Origin: Misgurnus anguillicaudatus
Taxonomy: Eukaryota > Chordata > Actinopteri > Cypriniformes > Cobitidae
DNA length: 64,000 bases
Reading direction: 5' to 3'
NCBI RefSeq assembly: GCF_027580225.2
Contig: NC_073341.2
Coordinates: forward strand, 12,248,001-12,312,000
The notes under the pieces are model-generated. The model saw only the letters and a list, made by a program, of their open reading frames with translations. It had not been told where the DNA came from and did not search any database. Below are positions 45,901 through 56,990 of this stretch, in pieces. Within the stretch, counting starts at the first letter, position 1; every line of letters begins with the position of its first letter. A program made the position numbers and the translations under genes.

Positions 45901-47053
45901 GGGCTCTATCATACACCTGGCACAATGCAGCGCAATGTGTGACGTAAGTGTCTTTTGCTAGTTTCAACCCAGCACAATGATAATTTTCATGTTTAGCGCC
46001 ACGTTGTTTGAATAGCAAATGCATTTGCACCCAATGTTGCGCCCATGGGCGTTCTGGTCTCAAACGAGGTGTGTTCAGGCGCATTTCTATTTTGAGGCAA
46101 CTAAAATAGACTACCCAATTGACCAACTAAAACCTGATCTAAAGTCTGAAGTCAATGGCGCAATATTCTTTTTGTTACTTAATGAGCGCGTTAGAAATAT
46201 GTGCCTATAAACGGGACGACAACGCGGGTTTGCTTATCACATACATGAATGCGCAGCAGCACAAAAATGCTTTTAAATATCAAAAATTAAAGGATTAAAA
46301 TGTAAAAGACATCTTGGACATAAATGAGGACCGATTATGAGATGTTAGAAGACGTAAAGAGCTGCTTCACCTGCAGCCTGGTAAGTAAATAAATGCTTTG
46401 CTTTAAACAAATGCATCTATTTTTAAATGTTTTTAAATGCTACCCCACGGACCCCAGAAACATTTTAAGTAATGCTTTGTAAAAATCTCATGGCGCTGTC
46501 CAACTGCTGAAACGGCTCTATGCACGTTTGTAAATTCTTTATCTCCTGTTTGTATCTTTAGAGTACAAACTTTTTCTTACATATTTGCTAATTATTTTAT
46601 GAGATTACAATGATTATGTAGGATATACAGCAATTAAAAGCCTGCTATTACTTCCGTGACTGAAAGAAAACGGCTTTTAAAGGTTTTAATCCAAAAAATG
46701 TTTTTGTAAATTTCAATAAAAATTAAAACAACACAATTTTTTAACATTAATCTTAAACTGGTGGTCTTCTTCCTCCACTTAGTTTTTCAGTTTACAAATT
46801 CCTCTTTCTGAATAGGAATTAGACCTAGTGCCAGGCGCAACTGGATTTTAAAGGGGATGAGAGTTAAGACTTTCATTGGTTTATTGCACGTTACGTCCAA
46901 AACACACCCATTACTCATTAGGGGAATAGGAACAATGCCTTTAGGCCGTGCGCTTGGCGCATTAACCATTTTTCCCATTGTTAAATGGGTTCGGACACGC
47001 CCGTGTAGACCGTGTGCTTTAGACAATGTGCTTAGAGCGTTTAAATAGGGCCC
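45901..47053. mobile_element. GGGCTCTAT element, complete copy
   Basis: Left GGGCTCTATCATACACC and right TTTAAATAGGGCCC form short inverted ends (GGGCTCTAT and GGGCCCTAT). The left 500 bp match 13544-14120. The right part holds GGCGCAACTGGATTTTAAAG and CGTGCGCTTGGCGCATTAAC. No transposase frame; the superfamily is uncertain. Confidence 0.75.
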
Positions 47054-47490
47054 ATAGTTTTATTTCATTATGTAAGGTTTCATGTAATGTTCAAAACTAA
47101 ATTGTTAGTCATACAACTCAAATTCCAGAAAAGTTGGGACGTTTTTTAAACTTTAATAAAATGATAACTAAAAGACTTTCAAATCACATGAGCCAATATT
47201 TTATTCACAATAGAACATAGAAAACATAGCAAATGTTTGAACTGAGAAATTTTACAATTGTATGCACAAAAGGAGCTAATTTCAAATTTGATTTCTGCTA
47301 CAGGTCTCAAAATAGTTGGGACAGGGCATGTTTACCATGGTGTAGCATCTCCTTTTCTTTTCAAAACAGTTTGAAGACGTCTCGGCATTGAGGCTATGAG
47401 TTGCTGGAGTTTTGGTGTTGAAATTTGGTCCCATTCTTGCCTTATATAGATTTCCAGCTGCTGAAGAGTTTGTGGTCGCCTTTGACGTAT

Positions 47491-47890
47491 AGACCCCTTC
47501 AAGGTTTGTAAACATTGAATGACTATCGGTGCGCGCGCAGCATGGGGTCAAACTGTTCATACCATCCAGGCTTTATAATTTAATCTAACAGGGCTGAAAA
47601 ATGATGACTTACCTCAAGTGAGCACTACAAACACAAGCCTCTTTGATATTTGCATTGTTCCAGTCTGCACGTTAATTGCTTGCAGCCGCAGATGTTGTAT
47701 CTTTTTGTTTTTGAGATTCTGCATGACTCGCGAAAACTTCACGGAAGACCTGGTGCGATTTTCACAGCCCACGACGTAATTAGGCATTTTTACGATACCG
47801 AATAATACGCAACTCAATCTGCTGTAATGGCTTTTCTGACCCCGACATGCGCAGTGGGAACCGCCTGTGATGTAAACCGTGAAGGGGTCT
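47491..47890. mobile_element. AGACCCCTTCA element, copy 2 (ISL2EU-like?)
   Basis: Ends AGACCCCTTCA and TGAAGGGGTCT are flanked by AT at 47489-47490 and 47891-47892. Removing the element and one AT restores an open transposase frame across the site, which fixes a 2-bp duplication. The body matches 42075-42477. Confidence 0.85.
47614..47787 (-). pseudogene. THAP-like domain remnant, copy 2
   Basis: The frame starts MPNYVVGCENRTRSSVKF at 47787 and ends after TGTMQISKRLVFVVLT at 47614. The DNA TGTAGTGCTCAC (Cys-Ser-Ala-His) is present in a shifted frame at the place of the closing THAP motif. It is directly followed by a splice donor GTAAGT (47612-47607). Copy 1 lacks that donor. Reading: exon 1 of an old transposase. 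Confidence 0.6.
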
Positions 47891-48034
47891 ATTTTTCGTT
47901 TAATGATGCGCCAAATGTTCTCTATAGGTGAAAGCAGGCAGGCCACTTCAGCACCCGGACTCTTCTACGACGAAGCCATGCTGTTGTAATAGCTGCAGTA
48001 TGTGGTGATTATACATGATTATATCTCCCGCATG

Positions 48035-48215
48035 ATTATATCTCCTGCTCATGTTTTAACAACACACCCATAGACCATTCCAGCAAAGTAATCAAGACAG
48101 AAGTGATCGAAAGTGGACAAAACGGACGAATTAAAACACCAGGTGTGAACAGACATGCATCCCTCTTATCCACTTGTGTTCGATCAAAACACATCTTAAT
48201 ACCACAGGTAAACAT
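48035..48215. repeat. Right-arm fragment of the 22084 family, copy 2
   Basis: TGTTTTAACAACACACCCAT, GAAGTGATCGAAAGTGGAC and CAAAACACATCTTAATACC match 45465-45660 and the end of 22084-22810. Confidence 0.65.
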
Positions 48216-48319
48216 CTGACTGCTTATCGGCTGTTGTAAAACCTGTACTTGTACTTTTGTAATAAGAGGGGTAAACAAGCTCTTAGAGAAAACACCAGTT
48301 GGATGGAATTACATTTTCT

Positions 48320-48720
48320 GGGCATTTTCACTGAGTTCACACCAGCGCGTTTGAGGTGTCAAAATTGCGTCTACCGCACCTAGTTTGCCGCTTGAACAGT
48401 TTGAGTTTACTCGCTTCATTTGCGCGTGAAATTCTAGTCATCTAGACATTCCCACAGAAATTCGCGTCATGGGAGGGGCTTCTGTGACTCTGCTCGCATT
48501 CTGTAATCACGTCACTACTAGAGCAAACTCCTGATTGGTTAATGCGGCGCATTTTTCCGCCAAAGGTCAAATTTTTCAACTCGCGTCTACCGCGTCGCCC
48601 TAAACGCCTCATTCGCACTGCGAGACCTCCATACGAGCGATAACGAGTCTTCACATTGACTTAACATTGAAATCACTCGCGCTTGACGCCTCTCCCGCTG
48701 TTGGTGTGAACGCAGCATTA
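48320..48720. mobile_element. TTCACACCAG inverted-repeat element, copy 2
   Basis: GAGTTCACACCAGCGCG on the left and GGTGTGAACGCAGCATTA on the right are inverted. GGGAGGGGCTTCTG, TGTAATCACGTCACTACTAG and CTCCTGATTGGTTAATG match 7409-7925. Confidence 0.75.
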
Positions 48721-48786
48721 CAATGAAGTCGGTCCAGGATAGCGTGTATGGTTAACATCGCCAAACCCTGTATAATCAATCATTAA

Positions 48787-49236
48787 CTCTTTTCCCATCA
48801 TTGACGAGAGAAAACGCTTCGCTGCCAATGACGAGTTTTTACGGCAATCCATATTTCCACAATTATCCATTAGGTGGCACTCTTACCCAACTTTTAAAGC
48901 AATGACACATCCACTGATCCAAAAACAGTAACAATAAAAACTGTGTGTTTTGATCATCGCTCTAAATCTGATCTCTAACAGATGTCTTTTACAAAAATAC
49001 AATTATCTAAGATTTTTGTTTAAAATTTTGTATTTTTGAAGAAAACTACCCATATTTGAGAGGTGATAAAAAGAGAACAAATGGAGATAGGATGAAACTT
49101 TTGTTTAAAGCAGAGGATCCGTTCTTTCATTTGATCTATTTTATGTTTATTTCTATGAAGAAAACAATTCTGAGAGGCATGAAACATTTGTGAAAATGAC
49201 TGAAAGATGAATGAAAAAACTCTGGCAGGGAAAGAG
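48787..49236. mobile_element. TTAACTCTTTCCC element, copy 1
   Basis: TTAA-CTCTTTTCCCATCA on the left and GGCAGGGAAAGAG-TTAA on the right (48783-48786, 49237-49240). The interior matches 51145-51641 in opposite orientation (ACTACCCATATTTGAGAG, GGAGATAGGATGAAAC). It is TTAA-targeted but its termini start with CTC, unlike the AGG cohort. Confidence 0.8.
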
Positions 49237-49378
49237 TTAAAAATTTATGTTATTTAAATGTCGAAACATGATAAAAAAGTATAATCATTATTAAAAATAT
49301 TGTTGTTTGTGTTATAGTTTCACAGAATGTTCTTTAGTTTATGTAGGATGATTTATGTATTTATCATATTTATTTATT

Positions 49379-49401
49379 CTCTCTCTCTCTCTCTCTCTCT
49401 T
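49379..49401. repeat. (CT)n microsatellite
   Basis: About 12 CT units. Confidence 0.9.
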
Positions 49402-49409
49402 TCAGTTTG

Positions 49410-50345
49410 TCAGGCCAAAACTACAATGATATGCTTCAGTACACTGTAATATACTTAGACTAAATGAATCCTGCAGTGCTTATTTTATGGAAATATATAG
49501 ACTATTAAACCTCCATTCACACATTTCCAACCTGCTTCTTGCTTTATTGATCCTAAAAGTCAGCACTGGAGATTTATAATGTTGTTGGCATTCTCTGTGG
49601 ATCGTGCCTTTTTTTGGCTGGTGTTCCTACGGTTTAGCTGGAACTCAAAAGTTAAACACAGATTTAGACATCAACTGTATTACCACTTTCCCACAACATT
49701 TGGCAAGTAAAGCATCCAGCCTAGAGCTTCCCTCAAATGACAAACCACAAAAGTTGAGCTGGTTCAATGCAACCTCTCAGTCAACTGCTGCTAACTGAGC
49801 CTCGTTTACCTGTAGCTTATCGCCTCGCATCCCCCAAAGACCTCTAGTGGTCACCCAGGGTACTGCAGGACAAAATATATTCCTTCTTGGATGGGCTGTA
49901 GATACATCAAATCAGATCAAAACCTCTTACCCAATGAACCTCTGGGAGTGGGATTGTTTAGACTGTGCACTTGGCTTGTTGTCATTATCAAATCAAAAGG
50001 TGTTTAGCAGCTAATCTGGATTGGTCCTCTGTCGAATAAGGGTTTACAGCAGACCACAGGCATGTATAAATGTTTAGAGTGAAAAACTGAGCAAAAGACT
50101 GTTTTTAAATCAGTCAATGTAACACAGCTTGTAAAAATAAAGCAAGTGTGTTTATGTTGAAATCCGTGTCGAGGTCTTAACATGCTTTTGTGTTTACGCT
50201 GTAAACAGTGCTTCGTGTTGTAACATCTAAACTCTAAATTTAAACATCTAAATGAAGTAAATTACTTTCAGTAATGACTGAATCAACCTGATTTCATTCA
50301 AGTCATTTAAGGTTCATACAATGTAGAAATATTATATCAAATCAT
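49410..50345. other. No gene or repeat recognised
   Basis: Apparently unique non-coding sequence. Confidence 0.45.
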
Positions 50346-50347
50346 AA

Positions 50348-51100
50348 AATGAGTTCGTTTACATGCACAGAATTAGCAGATAACTATCTAAAATGTACTT
50401 ATTGTAGAAAGCTGCTTTCATGCATTTACATGCAAATCAATAAATCGGCTATGCAGAAAACTGCATTTACATGGGATTTGGAGATTTGTCAGGTTTCGTG
50501 ACGTCACCACCTATAGTATCTTCAATAGTATAGTAATTCAAAAAGCTGACGGGAAATTTGTCTTAAGCTATACTGTTGCATCTTACCGAGCCCCTAAGGT
50601 GACATTGGAGTAAAAAAATCGAAAGTTTAGTTTCATGTGCTCACGCGAAACCTTCATGTGCAGATTTTTTTTAAGTTTAGTTTTTACGTGCGCACGCGAA
50701 AGTTTCACGTGAGCACGCAAAAATAAACGGGGTAGTTTCACGTGCGCACGCGAAATGAATCTTTATTTAATTTTTGCTACATGTCCCCTTAGGGGCTCCG
50801 TAGCATCTTTCCTCATGTTTTGCCACTTTTTTTATTGCAGTTTCTCTGCCAACTGCTTGAGTCGACCCATATGCGTTACTTTGCTCTTACTTTCATGTGT
50901 GACGTTTATCTTTCACACGCGTAGACATGCGCACATGAACAAGCCAGTTGAGGTGTTTACATGCAATGCGAAATCGGGGTAATGAGCAAAAAACTATTTT
51001 GCTTATGCTGTTCCCCCCAAAAAAACTTGTTTACATAAACACATTATCAGTTCATTAAGCATATCGGCATAAGACTGTGCATGTAAACACACTCAGTATA
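50348..51100. mobile_element. TTTACATGCACAG inverted-repeat element, split by another element
   Basis: GAGTTCGTTTACATGCACAG on the left and CTGTGCATGTAAACACACTC on the right are inverted. The interior repeats TTTACATGCA and TTTACATGGG-like units. It is interrupted at 50588-50806. Confidence 0.65.
50588..50806. mobile_element. GAGCCCCTAAGG element with tandem TTTCACGTGCGCACGCGAAA units
   Basis: CCGAGCCCCTAAGGTGACAT on the left and ATGTCCCCTTAGGGGCTCCG on the right are inverted. Between them three to four partly inverted units of TTTCACGTG-CGCACGCGAAA occur (50629-50755), which bring CACGTG-type and CGCACGCG motifs close together. Confidence 0.75.
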
Positions 51101-51144
51101 ATATACACTAAGTTAAGTAGAAGTATCATACAGTAACAACTTAA

Positions 51145-51641
51145 CTCATTCCCCATTTTTTGAAAAGTTGCCCGCCAGCATTTTTTGTGATTTTCACAAG
51201 AGTTTCACAAAAAGCCTTCCAGGAAATTTTTCTTCTAAAAGTATATAAACATACAAATATATTGAATTAAAGAACAGAAACTCTGCTTTCAAACAAACAA
51301 TAAACAAACAAACAAATAAACAAACAAAACAGGGAAAAAAATTTCATCCTATCTATATTTTTTCTCTAACTCTTAAATATGGGTATTTTCTTTAAAAAAT
51401 AAAAAAATAGCAAAAAGCTGTTAAGGAATTTTGTTAGAGATCAGATTCCGAACAATTATCAAAACATACACAGAGTTTAAAATGAATAAATCATTTTTTG
51501 CTTTGTTTTTTTATAAATTGGCTAAGTGCGCCATCTAGTGGATAATCGTGGTATTACAGATTAACATAAAACCTAATCAGGAACACGGTTTTTATGTTTT
51601 CTCTTAATTGATGAGATAACTCGTCAGTGGCGGGGAAAGAC
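51145..51641. mobile_element. TTAACTCTTTCCC element, copy 2
   Basis: TTAA-CTCATTCCCC on the left and GGCGGGGAAAGAC-TTAA on the right (51141-51144, 51642-51645). An (AAAC)n stretch is at 51291-51330. The right TTAA is also the left TTAA of the next element. Confidence 0.8.
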
Positions 51642-51645
51642 TTAA

Positions 51646-51923
51646 AGGAACAGTATGTAAGAAATGTATATCAATGAATCATAAAATGGCCCTGATATGT
51701 CACTAAACATTAAGAAATCATTTTCATTTCAAATACTTATATCACTGACAACAATGGTCCGGCCAGGATATTGTCATTTAAAAAGTGGAGTTGCAGCCCT
51801 CAACTTATGTTTATGTTGTCATGTTGTGTATTGGCCACCAGTTGTGTGATTGCAGTACCAGTTTTAGCCACAAGTTTTGTGATTGCAATACCAGTTTTGG
51901 CCACAATCCTACATACTGTTCCT
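51646..51923. mobile_element. TTAA-flanked T2/Kolobok-like MITE 6
   Basis: TTAA-AGGAACAGTATGTAAG on the left and CATACTGTTCCT-TTAA on the right (51642-51645, 51924-51927). Inside, a unit near GTGTGATTGCAGTACCAGTT and GTTTTGGCCACAA is repeated in tandem (51840-51905). Confidence 0.88.
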
Positions 51924-51954
51924 TTAACATCCTCACTTTTTACAGTATAAAGGC

Positions 51955-52478
51955 GCACTTACATTATCCAAATCAAACCATGCCCCAGCGCGATTGTCCC
52001 CCTCCCTACTCCCCCAGATGCACGCACACTCACACTGAACTTTTTCGATCTGAGCCCGGGCGCGCTTTCGTCATTAAGATGCGATTGTTTCGAAAAAAGC
52101 TGGAAGTAAAGCGCTTCTTAACACTGTAACACATCGCAATGTTAAGTCTGTGTTTTCGGAGTCGTTTGGTGCGCGATGACTGACAGCCCTCTCACATGTC
52201 ATCAAATTGCTTAGTTAATCTGTCACGTGTGCAGCTTGGACATTCACGTTACCCCGCTGCGTGCATCAAAAAGTTTTTACGGAGGCAGATGAAGGTGAGT
52301 GGTCGCTCAGTTGACTATAGCCTTCAGCGCCTGAGCCCTCTGCAACCGGGCCGGGCGCGATTAACCAATCTGGCCTGGGCGTGGTACAGAGCGATCACAC
52401 TAGTCAAACGAACCAGGCTTTGGGGGTCAAACGCGCCCGAGCGCGTTTTTTAATTGGATAGTGTGAGTGCGCCCTAAG
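51955..52478. mobile_element. GGCGCACTTACATTATCC inverted-repeat element
   Basis: AAGGCGCACTTACATTATCC on the left and GGATAGTGTGAGTGCGCCCT on the right are inverted. CpG-rich arms contain CAGCGCGATTG and GGGCGCGATTAACC. The 85- and 114-codon frames inside are not supported. Confidence 0.75.
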
Positions 52479-52526
52479 ATCAGTTGTCATTCCGCTGACA
52501 GATTTACAGTATACTTATACAATAGT

Positions 52527-52738
52527 ACACTCTCGGAAATAAAGGTACAAAAGTTGTCACTGGGACAGTACCCTTTCAAAAAGGTACATCTTTGTACCCA
52601 AAGAGTGCATATTAGTACTTTGAACTGCCAAAATGTACCTTTAAATGTACATATTTGTACCTAAATGGTACATATTAGGACCTTTTTTAAAGGGTACTGC
52701 CCCAGTGAAAGCCTCGTACCTTTATTTTTGACAGTGTA
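52527..52738. repeat. GGTACC-type foldback element, copy 3 (most complete)
   Basis: ACACTCTCGGAAATAAAGGT on the left and ACCTTTATTTTTGACAGTGT on the right are inverted, with CACTGGGACAGTACCC and GGGTACTGCCCCAGTG inside. Confidence 0.85.
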
Positions 52739-52746
52739 CTGTATTG

Positions 52747-52976
52747 TAGAGCTGGGAAAAAATAGGCAAGAAGCTAGGTAAAATCACTTTCATAATCGTG
52801 GAAAATCGGCATGGATAATGTGTGCGATTTTGCCTAGCTTCTCTTTGAAATACAGCTCTGTGTAGTAAATGCCGCTTCATCTGAAAGCAGGTGATGGCGA
52901 TTTACTACTAATCGCCGAACTGACTTTACTGATGAGATACGCATGAGAATCGCGGGCAATTTTTCGTCCAGCTCTA
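52747..52976. mobile_element. hAT-like MITE with TAGAGCTGG ends
   Basis: TAGAGCTGGGAAAAAAT on the left and ATTTTTCGTCCAGCTCTA on the right are inverted. The flanks CTGTATTG and CTGTATCG agree at 7 of 8 positions. It inserted at the very end of the GGTACC element. Confidence 0.82.
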
Positions 52977-53318
52977 CTGTATCGTAGCATTGTTATGCAA
53001 TAGCAATTCCAGCGTAATCGATGTTAATTTTTTTTGTGAAAAATTAAAACGTGATTTCTCAGAGATCTGTTTATTTTTTCCTAAATTTCTCAGAATAAAA
53101 TCCAGACATTAGAAAAATATCAGTCTAAACTTTATAATAGAAAATATGTTATGTGACAACAAAGAACACAAGTTTTTGTAAGGCAGAAAAGTGTTTTCAT
53201 GAGCACATTTATAGGAAAGAAACACTGGTATGAATGTGACAATTCGGATAACTGCACTTATCTAACAATGGAAAATAATTTGAAATTTTTTTTGAAAACT
53301 TAAAGACCTCGCATTTAA

Positions 53319-54107
53319 AGGACAAGTTCGGTATTTTACACTTAAAGCCCTGTTTTCAGATTGTTTATGATGAAATAGAACGGTTTTGACTGAAATTTCG
53401 ACATATGCGGCTGCCCAGAGAATTCCTGGGTGTCTGTGTTTCAGCTCCCACCTCCACAATGGGCCCAATGGTGCACTGGAACAATCCTTCCCAAAATGCA
53501 TTAAACCCTCGTCTACAAAGACGTGAAACTCATCGAGTGGTCAGGGGTGTTCACTGGTATGCTCACACAAAAATCGCTGCAAAATACGCATTCCAACAGG
53601 TTTTATCGTAGTTTTTGCCAACTCCATTGACTTGTATTAGTTGTGCTGTGAGGTACGGTATTACTCGGCGCCGGGAACTTTGTTTGTATTCTTGCAATTG
53701 GCAATGGTGGATTAGCGCCACCAACTGGGCTGGAGTGTCTATTATTCAAGCTCTAAGCGGAAGAATGTACGGGTGTGAGGCGTTTGGAAAAATAGGTCCA
53801 CAAGTTTACAACGAATGGTAAAACACCTGTTGGAAAGCATCTTTTAACGCGATTTTTGTGTGAGCACACCACTGAACACCCCCGACCACTCGATAAGCCC
53901 CACGTCCCTGCAAACGAAAGTTCAATGCATTCCAAAAAGGATTGCTCCAGTGCACCACCAAACGCATTGTAAAGGTAGGAGCTGAAACACAAACACCCAA
54001 AAAGTCTCGGGGCAGCCGCAAATGTCTAAATTTCAGTCAAAACCGTTCTATTTCATCATAAACAATCTGAAAACAGGGCTTTAAGTGTAAAATAGCGAAC
54101 TTGTCCT
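53319..54107. mobile_element. TTAA-flanked T2/Kolobok-like MITE 7, long foldback
   Basis: TTAA-AGGACAAGTTCGGTATTT on the left and CGAACTTGTCCT-TTAA on the right (53315-53318, 54108-54111). The arms are inverted for nearly 280 bp, with ACAATCTGAAAACAGGGCTT, TTTGTGTGAGCACACC-like and GACCACTCGA segments in both. The frames on both strands (66-79 codons) read the same arm twice and are not genes. Confidence 0.9.
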
Positions 54108-54111
54108 TTAA

Positions 54112-55192
54112 GCCACAAGATATTGACAGCTGAGACATCAGTATGAAAATGTTTTCATAGTAAGGTTGATATTTGCATGGAAATACAGTATGACAGTTTA
54201 CTAAATTGCTCTTGAAGATTGACACAAATTGAGTTTATAATTAATTGGTATACAAACACCATAACACCGTAGAAACAAGTGCGGGGTTGCAGCTGACCTC
54301 TTAAAGTAAGGACAGAATGCAAAGTTGAGCGTAATCTGAGAATCAGTTAAACTGCTTTCATGCAAAGCAATGCAAAGACACCACGTGTATGGGGCCAAAG
54401 CAGAACGCTCACTTTTTGTTGCCATCGTGCCCTGTCTTTGAACCCTTGCCCGGCAACACACATTCAAACACACTCTCTACCTTTCTCATTACCCACATGC
54501 ACACTCCTAAGGGAGCAGAGTGCAGTAGATTTGCCCTAATTACTGACTTTACAATGACAGAAGGGGTTTACAATTCCTCATCTCCGAGATCCAGATGTTT
54601 CTATTTCTCATAGTAACACGTCCATGATTAACCACTCATAGGAGGAGACTTCATTTGCCTGATATATCACTTTTCCCCAAGGATTCATTCATTTTGGGGA
54701 GCAAGACCACCTGAATTTTACTTACTTCTGTAACTAGCCAAGGATTAATTTTATCCATATGTGACCACAACTGGTGGATCTTTAAGCCTTTTATGGGTTG
54801 TCTCTCAAATTGTTATATACATTTTGTGTAGAAAAAATATACAGTGTGGTAAAAAACATACGTTTTGAGTGAAAACGTTGCTGTAAACATTTACACAAAA
54901 TGTACAAAAGGTGGTTAAGGTCCTACCATGCAGGTACAGATATGTATACATTTGGTACTTTTGAAGTATAGGTACAAAAATGTACTTTTTGAAATGGTGC
55001 TGCCCTAAGTGTTTGTGAATATAAAATATATCCGTTTAAGACAACATTTTTCATAATTTGGTGAATGTGCCCCTGGAGCCATTTTAGTGATAATTATAAT
55101 TCTGTAACTTTTCCAGAACAGCTGGATTTAAATCCTTGCCACAGTACAAACACTGAGTGATTTGATATTGCAGAAAATAATGAGACAGCCTG
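54112..55192. other. Unique sequence with one GGTACC-type remnant
   Basis: A partial GGTACC-type copy lies at about 54915-55008 (GTACAGATATGTATAC, TTGAAGTATAGGTAC). Otherwise nothing recognised. Confidence 0.5.
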
Positions 55193-55385
55193 ATTTCACA
55201 AGAATTTATATGTATTTTCCGAGTTGGCTGAGAGAATTATACAATTATAAGAGAAACATACGATTATCATTAAAAAAAACAATAACTCAACCCCACCCCT
55301 AACCCCAAGGGCATAGGGGCAAAAGCAAATTGTAGAAAAAATGTACAAATGTGATCTTAGAAATTAATACGAATTAGCCACCTTA
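55193..55385. repeat. CCTGATTTCA-type MITE
   Basis: GCCTGATTTCACAAGAATTT on the left and GATCTTAGAAATTAATACGA followed by ATTAGCCACC on the right are partly inverted, around ACCCCACCCCTAACCCC. A fragment is at 43185. Confidence 0.5.
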
Positions 55386-56512
55386 TTGCTATAAGATTGC
55401 ATAACAGTAACACTCCCTCCTATACACTATTCAAAATAAGGGTGCTACAAAAGTTTATTCACACCGATGCCATAGATGAACCATTTTCAATTTTCCAAAG
55501 AAACATTCAGCTAAATGTTTCTAAAAAAAATACTTTATCTTTAATACTTTTTTATCAAAATTAACCATTTGTGTACAGTAAGGTATGTTGGATGTTAAAT
55601 GTTTTTTACGGATACAGCCAAAAATGATTCTTCTATGATGCAGCGTTACATTTAAGAGTGTTGTATTCAGTATGAAAGCAGTCAAGAAATCACCCCAGTT
55701 TATTATAGGTCTTAAATGTGCTGTTTTATACCAACTATTTATACACTTTCTATATTGCAACAAAAGTGTATAGTATATATAAATGGTAGACATATTATGC
55801 TTGTAACCACCATCCTACACTTAAAACCTTGAAATAACTCAAACAGTGCCTACAGCTACTTTACACATAAATGATTTCAAATGTTATGTGTTGATACCGC
55901 ATTATTTATTTATTTTACAAAGACAGGTCCCTAATAAGAAACTAAATTCAATACAATCAAATTTTTTCTATTAGATTCCTTACAATATGATGGGTGAATC
56001 TACCATCCTGTTTGTCCTAATACATTTTTTCTCCATGCTGAATATGTACTGTAAACATGTGTCAAATGAAATTCAACAACAATTTAAAAGTTTCGATAAA
56101 CATTTTGAACTGCACATATTATAACTATATTATATATTATAAATATAAGTATTGGCCTTGTAATTTTTATAAAATTGGGGTGGCAGTAAATGCGTTTCCA
56201 TTAAAATTCCATTAACGCAAACTTCAGCGTTATTTTCTAAATGTCGACAAAAAATGATTACGAAATGATTGCATTTCCGTTAACCGATGTTATGCGACTA
56301 AAACTTAATGTTGTTGTCTTGCAATAAGTCCTTCCAAAAATCATGGCGGCAGACCAACATGAGGATGACTTCAAAATACCACGAGAGCGACTCAAGAGCA
56401 TATAAAACAGCCGACTTATGAATCGCTTTCACGGTATTTAGATGTCATGCGCTTTTTGTGACGCAACATGAAGTCGACCACACCTCCTCTGTCTTGTCCT
56501 CCAATCAAACCT
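55386..56512. other. No gene or repeat recognised
   Basis: About 1.1 kb of AT-rich sequence. Confidence 0.45.
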
Positions 56513-56990
56513 ACCTGATCTCACAAATTTTGCTCAGTTTTGCGTGACGTTGTCGCGTGTTTCCACCATGTTGCGTGCCCCTGACGCGACTTTCTTTTCC
56601 GTGACAGTTTCACGTATTGGTTGCTCAACTGTTTCCTATTTTTAAACAATTGTCGCTTTGGTTTGGGGTTAGATTTGCTGTTTGCGTTACGATGTCACTT
56701 AATGTATTGGTTTATAAAAAAAAATTGTATGCTTTTTAAACCATCGGCGCCTGACGTTAGGGTTAGAGTTGGGTTTGGGTAAGGATGTCATTTTATGTAA
56801 AATAAATTTGTTCTAACCCCAACCCGAAGCGACAACTGTAAGAAAATAGGAAAAACAGCTGAGCAACAAACACGTGAAACCGCCACGGAAAAGAATGTCG
56901 TGTCAGGGGCACGTAATATGGTGGAAATACGTGACAATGTCACGCAAAACTGAGTAAAATAATGCGTGACTATTTCACATAGATCAGGTT
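56513..56990. mobile_element. ACCTGATCTCAC inverted-repeat MITE
   Basis: ACCTGATCTCAC on the left and GTGACTATTTCACATAGATC followed by AGGT on the right are inverted. CGTGACAGTTTCACGTATTG, GTTGCTCAACTGTTT and their complements lie in both arms. It is a relative of the 5485 and 14700 elements. A near-match CATCAAAC/AATCAAAC on the two flanks may be the target duplication. Confidence 0.75.

Larger units (their letters stand above)
47332..48010 (-). pseudogene. C-terminal part of a Tc1/IS630-type transposase, split by a MITE
   Basis: On the - strand LSPIENIWRIIKRKI lies at about 47890-47945; it holds the catalytic Glu. After removal of 47491-47890 it continues into RQ and then YIRQEWDQISTPKLQQL, MPRRLQTVLKRKG and a stop at 47332. 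The proximal part has a frameshift before SPIEN. Upstream sequence with both catalytic Asp residues is absent. The downstream non-coding part to about 47115 (AAAAGTTGGGAC twice) belongs to the same element. Confidence 0.8.

Noticed and set aside
50629..50755. CRISPR-like or regulatory repeat array
   Set aside because: Units are inverted and contiguous, lie between transposon ends and have no unique spacers; the genome is eukaryotic.
53405..54021. Pair of similar frames on opposite strands suggesting a duplicated gene
   Set aside because: Both read the same inverted arm of the TTAA foldback at 53319-54107.
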